Shown here: one piece after another, positions 44,791 through 51,291 of the stretch
Layout of the letters: each line of letters opens with the position of its first letter
How positions within the stretch are numbered: the first letter of the stretch is position 1
Virus record (IMG/VR): IMGVR_UViG_3300050011_000335
Coordinates: 1-51,291 of that record
Length of the DNA: 51,291 bases
DNA from: a virus
Strand: one strand, 5' to 3'
The notes under the pieces: model-generated
The model's input: only the letters and a program-made list of their open reading frames with translations
Database searches by the model: none
What the model was told of the DNA's origin: nothing
Translations under genes and position numbers: made by a program

Positions 44791-45752
44791 TAAGTTTGTC
44801 CGTCTGGAATCCCATCGGCGGTAAAAGAGATCATGTCAACGCTAATAGCTCCTGGAGAGGGCTTAATAGTGTCCAAAGGCTCCTGGACAGCTCTTTTGGG
44901 AGTTGTGGAGGCAGATTGATTCTTAGGATCGCCTCTAGCTTGACTGTGGTAGACGTACTCCCTCTGAATTACAGCGTAATAAGCTAATCTCTCAGGAGTC
45001 CTGACACCATTCTCCGTAATATTGGTCATTCGGGTCTCTTTCGGCAATTCTACAATATAGTGATATGCTTTATAGAGATAACGTATTGAATATACTCGAC
45101 CTTTTCCAGTCTCGGGATCAATTCCTGGACTTTTACCACCTGGCAACCAATTAATGTTGCCATCAGAAGTTATGCAAAAATCAAGCCCTTGTGTATAAGA
45201 AATATTCCTACTATCAATAATAGGTATCTCTAACTCAATTATGGGGAACATAGGCACATTAGTACCAACTTCGTAGGTCATTTTTTGGTAATTTGACACC
45301 TTGACATTGGCTTTGGGATCGGACACATAAATGCGATCACCGGGAGCCATATAGATACGGTTACCGTCATCAACAGGAGCAGTGTTTACGGATCCAGCGA
45401 CAGACTTGGTCTTATTGTAGAAACGAGGGAGAATAAGTCTGCTAACGGATGGATCTACAATTCCCCCGTCAGTTCTTTCCTTCTTGGTGGTATTGTCAGT
45501 CTCACATCCCGTAAAAGTGCCAGCATATACATAAAGCATTCCATTTGAAGTCAGGACATCCAACCCATCACGACGATAATCGCCACGATCTTTTAATCCA
45601 ATAGGAGAAGGCATAGCTTTCCAGTGGCAGTAGTCAATTCCTTGGGAAGTAACAAAATCGTCGTCAAAAAGCAAATTAAAGCTGTGTTGTGTCAGAGGAT
45701 TCCATTGATTAATATCTTGAATCTGCACTCCATGTGGGGGCCTATCACTCAT
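44790..45752 (-). CDS. conserved large-phage virion protein, 320 aa
   Basis: CCTAGGAGATTTAT precedes ATG 45752. The product is beta-rich and has phrases I associate with a conserved late protein of large phages: GIDYCHWKAMPSPIGLKDRG, YRRDGLDVLTSNGMLYVYAG, GLDFCITSDGNINWLPGG, and RVYSIRYLYKAYHYIVELP. It probably takes part in the neck or head-tail interface. An endonuclease gene is inserted directly before it and overlaps its start by eight bases. Confidence 0.65.
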   Translation of the reverse strand: MSDRPPHGVQIQDINQWNPLTQHSFNLLFDDDFVTSQGIDYCHWKAMPSPIGLKDRGDYRRDGLDVLTSNGMLYVYAGTFTGCETDNTTKKERTDGGIVDPSVSRLILPRFYNKTKSVAGSVNTAPVDDGNRIYMAPGDRIYVSDPKANVKVSNYQKMTYEVGTNVPMFPIIELEIPIIDSRNISYTQGLDFCITSDGNINWLPGGKSPGIDPETGKGRVYSIRYLYKAYHYIVELPKETRMTNITENGVRTPERLAYYAVIQREYVYHSQARGDPKNQSASTTPKRAVQEPLDTIKPSPGAISVDMISFTADGIPDGQT

Positions 45753-46431
45753 ATAAATCTCCTAGGAAGTCTAAGCAACGTTTAACACAGTCTTCCTTAT
45801 CAATATTCCAATCCTGTTCTTTAATATGAAGAATTCGAATTTTTTTTGATAAAAAATAATCATCTTTAATTTGATGATAATTTGCGATATCCTCTTCTGG
45901 CCAATATTTTCTATTCCTACTTTTTCTTAATCCCTTAAAAGAATGCCAATATTCGCCATCAAATTCTATCCCCTTATTTCCAATTCTAATATCTAAATCA
46001 AAGCCTTTTATGTGAGGCTTTCCTTCTATTTTAACTTTCACATCCCTAAATTTTTTAGCATCGGGGTAAGCAAGTTTAATTAAAGACAACAGTTCTTTTT
46101 CTGGTAAAGAAGTTCCTTTAGGAGATTTCATATGTTTACAGACTATATCCATTACCCTCATTCTGTTAGCAGCTTGATAAGCGGAATTATTACTTAATTC
46201 AAACTCTCTACGACTTTTATATAGATATGCTATTTCTTGAACTTTTTCAAGAGACCAATAAGTAAAGACGGTCTCCATATGAGAACAAATTTGATCCATT
46301 ATTCCCCTTCTTTGTGCGGCAGCCTGAGCATTCCTACTCCCTATTTGAAATTCCAAACGAGTCCTATATCTTAAAGCTTCTAGGGCCACTTCTTCATTGG
46401 TCCATTTATGTGGCTTGGCCCTTTTACTCAT
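45745..46431 (-). CDS. Vsr-type (EDxHD-like) homing endonuclease, 228 aa
   Basis: ATG 46431 has GGAGAAAACTA upstream; a longer in-frame start has none. Two N-terminal repeats of about 40 residues (KWTNEEVALEALRYRTRLEF with GIMDQICSHM, and YWSLEKVQEIAYLYKSRREF with VMDIVCKHM) are DNA-reading repeats seen in phage endonucleases. The nuclease domain has DLDIRIGNKGIEFDGEYWHS, then YHQIKDDYFLSKKIRILHIK, the Asp/Glu-Asp-x-x-x-His arrangement of very-short-patch-repair-fold homing enzymes. It cuts DNA to promote its own spread. It sits snugly between two late genes with overlaps on both sides. Confidence 0.8.
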   Translation of the reverse strand: MSKRAKPHKWTNEEVALEALRYRTRLEFQIGSRNAQAAAQRRGIMDQICSHMETVFTYWSLEKVQEIAYLYKSRREFELSNNSAYQAANRMRVMDIVCKHMKSPKGTSLPEKELLSLIKLAYPDAKKFRDVKVKIEGKPHIKGFDLDIRIGNKGIEFDGEYWHSFKGLRKSRNRKYWPEEDIANYHQIKDDYFLSKKIRILHIKEQDWNIDKEDCVKRCLDFLGDLYE

Positions 46432-46783
46432 TAGTTTTCTCCAAACACATCTTGGATATTTCACACAACTTGCTATCCGTACTAGCATGTAGAGTAGACA
46501 GACCTTTGACTACTTCGTTTATACTCATTTTTCTTTTCAAATCTTCTAGTCGTCTTTCTAATCTAAAACCGCTAATGCTATTATTGGCATTAACCCTGAT
46601 ATCGGCAATACAACCAACTCCGCTTCTAATCATTCGCTCGATCTGATCGACAAAATGGTCAATCCTGGGATCTAAGGGGTCATAGCTAACCAGAATCTCT
46701 TTAGCCCCAACTATTTGGTGCTCCAATGACATGTTTGGATCAAATTCATATTCGTGATCGGTACAAATAATTTTAACGCACAT
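46424..46783 (-). CDS. hypothetical late protein, 119 aa
   Basis: The product (CVKIICTDHEYEFDPNMSLE, AKEILVSYDPLDPRIDHFVD, then basic RLERRLEDLKRK) mixes short strands with helices and has three Cys. No family recognised. Its start is preceded by GAGGATCTTATAAT rather than a Shine-Dalgarno sequence. Its end overlaps the endonuclease start by eight bases. Confidence 0.55.
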   Translation of the reverse strand: MCVKIICTDHEYEFDPNMSLEHQIVGAKEILVSYDPLDPRIDHFVDQIERMIRSGVGCIADIRVNANNSISGFRLERRLEDLKRKMSINEVVKGLSTLHASTDSKLCEISKMCLEKTNE

Positions 46784-46784
46784 A

Positions 46785-47264
46785 TTATAAGATCCTCACA
46801 CCCTTAAGGCCAGAACTAAGAGCTTTCTCAGAAACAGCTGCGCTAATAGGGGTCACAAACTCTCTAGGAGAATCCAAATGACGAATTACAAGATGGTTGT
46901 TTTCGATAGTGCCATTCGCAGATCCAACCTTAATACTTTGCTTAGTGACAAAGAATTGGACATCATTACCGTTTTGGATAGAATAAACGTCATGACCCGA
47001 TTTACGAAGGGTGTCGGTTAAGAAATGTGAATGGCTTTCGGCGCTGAGCTTAAGCCCTTCACTTTTCATGATCATTGGTTGGAAGTTCGGGAAACGTTGT
47101 TCAATGGTATAACATAGGATAGCTTGATGACTAGCTGCTCCCAGAACTTGATCTCCCATAACTGCCAAATTCAGTCCACCCTTAGTTTTGGTGAGATTGA
47201 CCGGCTTACCGTCCAACATTCCAAAAGGTTCAGTTGATGCAATATCGTTTTCAAGTATTTTCAT
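46785..47264 (-). CDS. hypothetical late protein, 159 aa
   Basis: A globular alpha/beta protein (LNLAVMGDQVLGAASHQAIL, HFLTDTLRKSGHDVYSIQNG, VQFFVTKQSIKVGSANGTIE). It contains one PMIMKSEGLKL word of the recurrent K-[S/A]-E type seen in neighbouring virion proteins. No family recognised. It starts one base after the small gene at 47266. Confidence 0.55.
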   Translation of the reverse strand: MKILENDIASTEPFGMLDGKPVNLTKTKGGLNLAVMGDQVLGAASHQAILCYTIEQRFPNFQPMIMKSEGLKLSAESHSHFLTDTLRKSGHDVYSIQNGNDVQFFVTKQSIKVGSANGTIENNHLVIRHLDSPREFVTPISAAVSEKALSSGLKGVRIL

Positions 47265-47265
47265 A

Positions 47266-47421
47266 TTATTTATCCAACTCTTTCTTTATTTCTTTTTTAG
47301 CTTTTTGTCTTTCTAAAGTTTTAGAGTTCTTTTTGACAGGCATGCATAGGTAACAGTTGCACCAATAACCGCCATTGATCATATAGTTTTTACGTTTTGC
47401 GTTTGAACCATATGGTTTCAT
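47266..47421 (-). CDS. small basic Cys protein, 51 aa
   Basis: ATG 47421 lies one base after the stop of the 793-residue gene (TAATATG). The product MKPYGSNAKRKNYMINGGYW is followed by CNCYLCMP and a very basic helix (KKNSKTLERQKAKKEIKKEL). The three close Cys suggest a metal knuckle, the rest nucleic-acid contact. Filling this gap exactly, with tight junctions on both sides, supports it as a gene. Confidence 0.65.
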   Translation of the reverse strand: MKPYGSNAKRKNYMINGGYWCNCYLCMPVKKNSKTLERQKAKKEIKKELDK

Positions 47422-47422
47422 A

Positions 47423-49804
47423 TTATTTCTTATCCGAGAACAGAGTTCTCAATTCCTTATTATCGTCAATATATTTCTTAAGAGAGTCTCCGCTAAGAGC
47501 CAAAGCTTTACTAAGCGACTCGCTTTTATCCAATAACTGCTGACCAGTGGTAGTTAGCTTATTTCTCAGGAATTGGGCTTTCCCCTCATCTGCTTTATCT
47601 TGGGAAGTGGGGTTTTTAGGTCCGTCCATAGTCGTATGATGTGTGTTGTTACCACCCATAGAGTTATGGTGGCCATTAATAGTATAATTACCAACCTTAA
47701 CACGATATTGTCCTTGTCCATCTTGAGCACCAGCTTTGTGAGGAGTAAATACAGATTCGGCCTTAACTCCAGGAAGCTTACTTAGCCCAGTCACGAATTG
47801 GTGTAAATGACCAGATGCAGCATTAGCATGGGAACCTATAAGCATAGCTCCAGCAACTGCTGCATTCTTAAGGGCACCTTTTTCAAGAGGTTTCTCAGCT
47901 TTACTAATAGAAGATTCGCTTTTCTGAGTAGGAATGTAAGGACTATGAGCTTTTTTATGAGCATCTTCTTTGCCCCATTCAAACTCTTTAGGTTTTTCTG
48001 GAGACGGTTGTCCTAATTTCCAATCTTTATTTTTTTCAGAATATCTTCTCATATGTCCAGAATAGTTACGAGCGTGTCCTTCTATGGCATCCAAGCGTAC
48101 ATTCTTTTTTGCCCTTTTTTCTTCGGGATTTGGTGAACCAATGAGGCGATCCTGATGTCCAGCATGAAGCCCGGCTGCATAAGCATGATCTTCATGGGTT
48201 AAATTTTTATGTTCTGGATGATCATGAGAATCGTAGATATTGTTGCCAGATGGAGCTTTTCCTATGATCTTGTTTTTAGAATGTTCTTTACTTCCGCCCC
48301 AACCGACAGGTTTATTTGGGACAACTTTAGCTTCAACTGACCTAATTCGTTCAGTTGATGGCAGTTTTTCTTCAGCCTTCGCCACTTTCTCAGGCAGCTT
48401 CTTTCCTTTAGTTGCCTCATCCCATTCATGTACTCCAGCTTCTCCACCCAACGCTTCTTTTCCTGCTTGAGTGTGACCCCAACGTCTTTGGGCTTCTGAA
48501 ACGAAAGGCTTCATGAGAGGATTTTGACCAAGAATTTCTTCAGATTTTACAACAAACTTATTTGCAGCGATATCTTTAGCTGAATTTCTCATATTTTGCC
48601 AAGAATTTTTCAATCTTTGATGCGATTCTTTGGGAAGAAGGTTTCGACTTGTCTTATCATGAACAGCATCTCTTACATGATTAACAATCTCTTCCTTCCA
48701 TTGCTGATTACTTAATGGATTTTTACCCGAATCACTATATCCTCTATTTTTAAGAGATTGACTTATATGCTTTACATCCTCGGGATGAATATGGGACATT
48801 AAGGTGTCCAAAACATGGTTTCCTTTTTCATCCCCATGTTTGTATCTGACTTGATTCATAGTATGATGAAAGGCTTCATGTTCTTTATTGATCTGCGGAT
48901 TCCTATTTGGAGCGCTATTTTTATGAGCATCTAAATTTATAGATGGAGTAGATCCCTTTCCAGCGTTGTTTACCATGGTAGTACCTGCACTTTTGGGACT
49001 CAATGCTTTATTAGATACTGCATTCGATACCTTTGTTTTATGTTCTGAAGAAATTTGAGGCATAACCTTATTCGTCCAGCTACGACCAACTATATTCCCC
49101 TGTCTCTCAGTTGCAACATTGGCTACTTCTTGATCTGGTCTGGAACTAGTACCAAGTTTAGGGAAAGTAATTCTTCCTTGATCTTTTTTTAATTCAATTT
49201 CATTACTTTCAGATTTTGTAACAGGAATATTTGCCTTAGCTGTAAAGTCACTTTCATCAGGAACTGTTGGCTCAGTGGTATCTGGCTTATGATGATAAGT
49301 TTTTAAGACTTTGGGACCCTTTTTTAACTCTGCCGGACCAAATTCAATACCGGCCTCATGCGCCGTTTTAGCTCCACTATTTTTAATATTTTGCCAAGTA
49401 TTTTGGTCCAATGAAATATGGGGAGTCCATTCTGTCGTAGATGGAAGACCCATATGGGCAAATTTACCATTATGCTCTTTTAACTTATCTGCAGAATTGC
49501 CTTTTAGCTTGAGAACAAAAACGTCGTTTCCAAAACGATCTTTGAATTGTCCTGGCTCTATTTGGGTATTTTTGGCATCGGGAGGATTCAAGGGAAGGTG
49601 TTGGGCAAGTCCATGAATGGAGTGTGGATGGTCTTTTTGATGATCAAAATCTTTAATAGTAGAGTGATAAGAAATACCATTATCGGGACGACTATCTTGG
49701 CCGTTGATCTTAACTGGATGTCCGAGCAATATTCCTTCATTGGCCATAGCGGCGTAGTCTTCGGGAGATTCGGCTTTGAGGAGATTAGGCAACTTGTTCT
49801 TCAT
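47423..49804 (-). CDS. 2H-phosphoesterase-like domain fused to HExxH and linker regions, 793 aa
   Basis: Residues about 28-172 look like a 2H phosphoesterase: GISYHSTIKDF (His47-x-Thr49) and EWTPHISLDQ (His129-x-Ser131), separated by strands (DVFVLKLKGN), the active-site pattern of LigT/ThpR and of the anti-CBASS nuclease Acb1. Near residue 309 HEAFHHTMNQV is a HExxH zinc site, with a possible third ligand in WKEEIVNHVRD (371-372). Later regions are His/Lys-rich (GHMRRYSEKNKDW, YTINGHHNSMGGNNTHH) and disordered, with repeated 'KAE/KSE' words. The product looks like a polyprotein-type virion or injected protein. Catalysis is unproven. It starts after a weak ribosome binding site. Confidence 0.7.
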   Translation of the reverse strand: MKNKLPNLLKAESPEDYAAMANEGILLGHPVKINGQDSRPDNGISYHSTIKDFDHQKDHPHSIHGLAQHLPLNPPDAKNTQIEPGQFKDRFGNDVFVLKLKGNSADKLKEHNGKFAHMGLPSTTEWTPHISLDQNTWQNIKNSGAKTAHEAGIEFGPAELKKGPKVLKTYHHKPDTTEPTVPDESDFTAKANIPVTKSESNEIELKKDQGRITFPKLGTSSRPDQEVANVATERQGNIVGRSWTNKVMPQISSEHKTKVSNAVSNKALSPKSAGTTMVNNAGKGSTPSINLDAHKNSAPNRNPQINKEHEAFHHTMNQVRYKHGDEKGNHVLDTLMSHIHPEDVKHISQSLKNRGYSDSGKNPLSNQQWKEEIVNHVRDAVHDKTSRNLLPKESHQRLKNSWQNMRNSAKDIAANKFVVKSEEILGQNPLMKPFVSEAQRRWGHTQAGKEALGGEAGVHEWDEATKGKKLPEKVAKAEEKLPSTERIRSVEAKVVPNKPVGWGGSKEHSKNKIIGKAPSGNNIYDSHDHPEHKNLTHEDHAYAAGLHAGHQDRLIGSPNPEEKRAKKNVRLDAIEGHARNYSGHMRRYSEKNKDWKLGQPSPEKPKEFEWGKEDAHKKAHSPYIPTQKSESSISKAEKPLEKGALKNAAVAGAMLIGSHANAASGHLHQFVTGLSKLPGVKAESVFTPHKAGAQDGQGQYRVKVGNYTINGHHNSMGGNNTHHTTMDGPKNPTSQDKADEGKAQFLRNKLTTTGQQLLDKSESLSKALALSGDSLKKYIDDNKELRTLFSDKK

Positions 49805-49821
49805 GATAAAATATTACCTTA

Positions 49822-50754
49822 TTATATTTGACTTATCAAGAACTTAGTTGCAAAAGTTGCCTTTACTTTACCTATAAGCAAATCTCTCTTTTTGCTCAAC
49901 TCTTCTATATAGGGCAAGAACATTCTTATTCCAGGCGAGCTGCTGCTTTGGCTGATCCCATCGCGAGAAAGTGATTGACTTGTAGTTAAAAACATGTTAG
50001 TGATCACAGATAACATATTTATTGCAGCAACGGTACCGATCAGGTCATTTATCACCGTTGGAAACTGACCCTCAATTTTGGATACGCCTGTTTGATAAAC
50101 AATTTGCCAAAATCCGGGTACGAACGTTAACTGGCTAAAAACATTGAGATATGGTATACCCCCATACGCAGAAATTCCGCCACCAGTTGCCACAGAGTAT
50201 GCCCCAAGGATAGGAACCACGTTTACTATCCCTTTACTAAAATTGCTAGATTCTAACCATGCAGATGGAATAGTAAACACTTTATATCCATCGCTCGATA
50301 CAATAGACACATCTTGAACTGCCAATACGGGATTTTGTTCGGTCTTCAAAAAAATAAAAGATTTGTAAAGTGCGATATCAAAAGGTACCTTATCCGTAAA
50401 TTGTTCCCTGGTCAAAGTAATTTTGCAAAGCATTTCAATTTCGTTCATAGCCAAACGAATCTGATCCTTAATATCTTCTGCAGAATAGCTATCGCCATTG
50501 GGAAATGCCAGTGGAATACCCTTCAAATATCTAGAAATTAAAAGTTGGGGAGTAAGGATAGGCTCACACCTACTCATCAATCCTGACGTACGAGAACAGT
50601 GTACGGGATATCCAGCGCTAACAAACTGTTTATCCCTATAAAAATCTGGTGGCTGAGGCGTACCGTCTAAAGACCCTTGTGCTGGTACTGGAAATGGTTC
50701 ATAAGGGGCACCCTGTTCGTCAAATGGAGGACCCGGTTGATTTGGATTAGCCAT
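49822..50754 (-). CDS. conserved head/neck-region virion protein, 310 aa
   Basis: ATG 50754 shares its A with the upstream stop (TAATG). The N-terminus is Pro-rich (NPNQPGPPFDEQGAPYEPF, GTPQPPDFYRDKQF), then HCSRTSGLMSRCEPILTPQL, GIPLAFPNG and VINDLIGTVAAINMLSVITN. I recall this order from large-phage late proteins, usually annotated only as virion structural proteins, near the head-to-tail junction. The helical 'P-x-V-I-N-D-L-I-G-T-(V/I)-A-A' is the most conserved part. Its position at the head of the operon seen here fits a neck or adaptor protein. Confidence 0.65.
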   Translation of the reverse strand: MANPNQPGPPFDEQGAPYEPFPVPAQGSLDGTPQPPDFYRDKQFVSAGYPVHCSRTSGLMSRCEPILTPQLLISRYLKGIPLAFPNGDSYSAEDIKDQIRLAMNEIEMLCKITLTREQFTDKVPFDIALYKSFIFLKTEQNPVLAVQDVSIVSSDGYKVFTIPSAWLESSNFSKGIVNVVPILGAYSVATGGGISAYGGIPYLNVFSQLTFVPGFWQIVYQTGVSKIEGQFPTVINDLIGTVAAINMLSVITNMFLTTSQSLSRDGISQSSSSPGIRMFLPYIEELSKKRDLLIGKVKATFATKFLISQI

Positions 50755-51221
50755 TAGCAACTTCCTTGATTAGTCATTTCGACCGCTAACATATTCACTA
50801 CAGTCCAAGTCCAAGTTTTAGCCCCTTGAGTTAAAGAAAAAACAACATTTCCACTAGCAGGAGAAACTCCAGCATTGGTATACCCAGGCAAATCAAACGA
50901 CCATACCGATCCATCGTTAGGATCCGGAGTAGCATTAAAAGTAAGAGTTTGGGTAGGATCCAAACTAGGAAAGGTAACTGTCATACTAAAAGGCTGATTG
51001 CTTCCGCCCACTCCTGCAATAAATCTTTGTGGGGATGTTTGGATCGCTGCATTGAAGAAGCCACTGTTCATAGGAACATAAGGGGGCTGGCTCATATTGT
51101 CTAAATTAAATAATTGATAATACAGGGTATTTGGATCACTTGCCCTAATAGTCCACTGACTGCCCGTTTGGAAGTCATTGATAGTGCTAAAATTTATGAT
51201 GGGGGTTGAAATTAGTCTCAA
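50754..51221 (-). CDS. beta-sandwich virion protein, 155 aa (TTG start)
   Basis: TTG 51221 with AGAGGTGTACT upstream gives MRLISTPIINFSTINDFQTG, the form in which I remember this family. The sequence is beta-rich (SMTVTFPSLDPTQTLTFNAT, GSVWSFDLPGY, NVVFSLTQGAKTWTWTVVNM), suggesting an Ig-like or jelly-roll subunit of neck or tail. It is the most upstream complete gene of the right block. A CCAATCTTAAC motif lies 25 bases upstream. Confidence 0.65.
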   Translation of the reverse strand: MRLISTPIINFSTINDFQTGSQWTIRASDPNTLYYQLFNLDNMSQPPYVPMNSGFFNAAIQTSPQRFIAGVGGSNQPFSMTVTFPSLDPTQTLTFNATPDPNDGSVWSFDLPGYTNAGVSPASGNVVFSLTQGAKTWTWTVVNMLAVEMTNQGSC

Positions 51222-51245
51222 AGTACACCTCTAAGTAGTTCTTAC

Positions 51246-51257
51246 GTTAAGATTGGC
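51246..51257 (-). promoter_or_regulatory. CCAATCTTA motif copy
   Basis: GCCAATCTTAAC upstream of the TTG start at 51221. The remaining 34 bases to the window edge show no gene start or stop that I can place. Confidence 0.4.
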
Positions 51258-51291
51258 AAAAATGCTTGTAAAAGATGAGTTGTATGGTACA

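Noticed and set aside
46781-46800. Further CCAATCTTA copy at the 46783 start (GGATCTTATAAT)
   Set aside because: It lacks the CCAA half and overlaps the last codons and stop of the upstream gene, so it may be coincidental.

Overview
The window looks like part of a large (jumbo-class) contractile-tailed bacteriophage genome. Evidence: a tail sheath gene next to a tail tube gene, a run of very long fibre genes, many tightly packed overlapping small genes (ATGA and TAATG junctions), free-standing homing endonucleases, and no metabolic or ribosomal genes. It is AT-rich. The host is probably Gram-negative: several phage genes encode signal peptides, two of them with lipoprotein-type cysteines, and one product ends in an outer-membrane-like C-terminal Phe. 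The collagen-like and small secreted proteins resemble families I associate with Bdellovibrio-like and other deltaproteobacterial genomes and their phages. That host guess is inference.

Layout. 1-9410 (+ strand): about 30 small, mostly unknown genes, including an Ala/Ser tandem-repeat protein, a HicA-like protein, a collagen-like lipoprotein, four members of a Cys-motif family, a serine recombinase and a metzincin-like lipoprotein. 9416-12051 (-): four genes of the late set, one possibly a tail assembly chaperone, behind an HNH homing endonuclease. 12052-12428: divergent control region with promoter candidates on both strands, a tandem 11-bp repeat and a hairpin-forming leader. 12429-15349 (+): small genes including a cytosine-methyltransferase-like protein. 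15350-17280: membrane and secreted proteins that could form a lysis or envelope cassette. 17281-33777 (-): fibre and baseplate-type region with an NlpC/P60-like peptidase, two repeat-rich adhesin-like proteins, a second HNH endonuclease, two fibres with duplicated N-termini and a 2667-residue fibre. 33897-37372 (-): tail tube and tail sheath. 37387-51221 (-): neck/head-proximal virion proteins, linker-rich polyprotein-like products and a Vsr-type homing endonuclease.

The most interesting points. (i) The tail sheath carries what looks like a circularly permuted DUF3494 (ice-binding-type beta-solenoid) domain. (ii) The 691-residue protein at 41333-43408 begins with an mCpol/GGDEF-like nucleotide polymerase domain with intact DGDG and GGGDEF motifs. 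(iii) In the same gene run, the 793-residue protein at 47423-49804 begins with a 2H-phosphoesterase-like domain (two H-x-[S/T] motifs), the fold of the anti-CBASS nuclease Acb1, and carries an internal HExxH motif. Together these suggest a virion-associated module that makes and breaks cyclic nucleotides. (iv) The mCpol gene ends in a textbook -1 frameshift arrangement (C CCA AAA, 6-nt spacer, hairpin) that would add 70 residues. (v) A word CCAATCTTA recurs upstream of many - strand genes and may be a late promoter or processing signal.

All family calls come from reading motifs and from memory of families. No database search was run.
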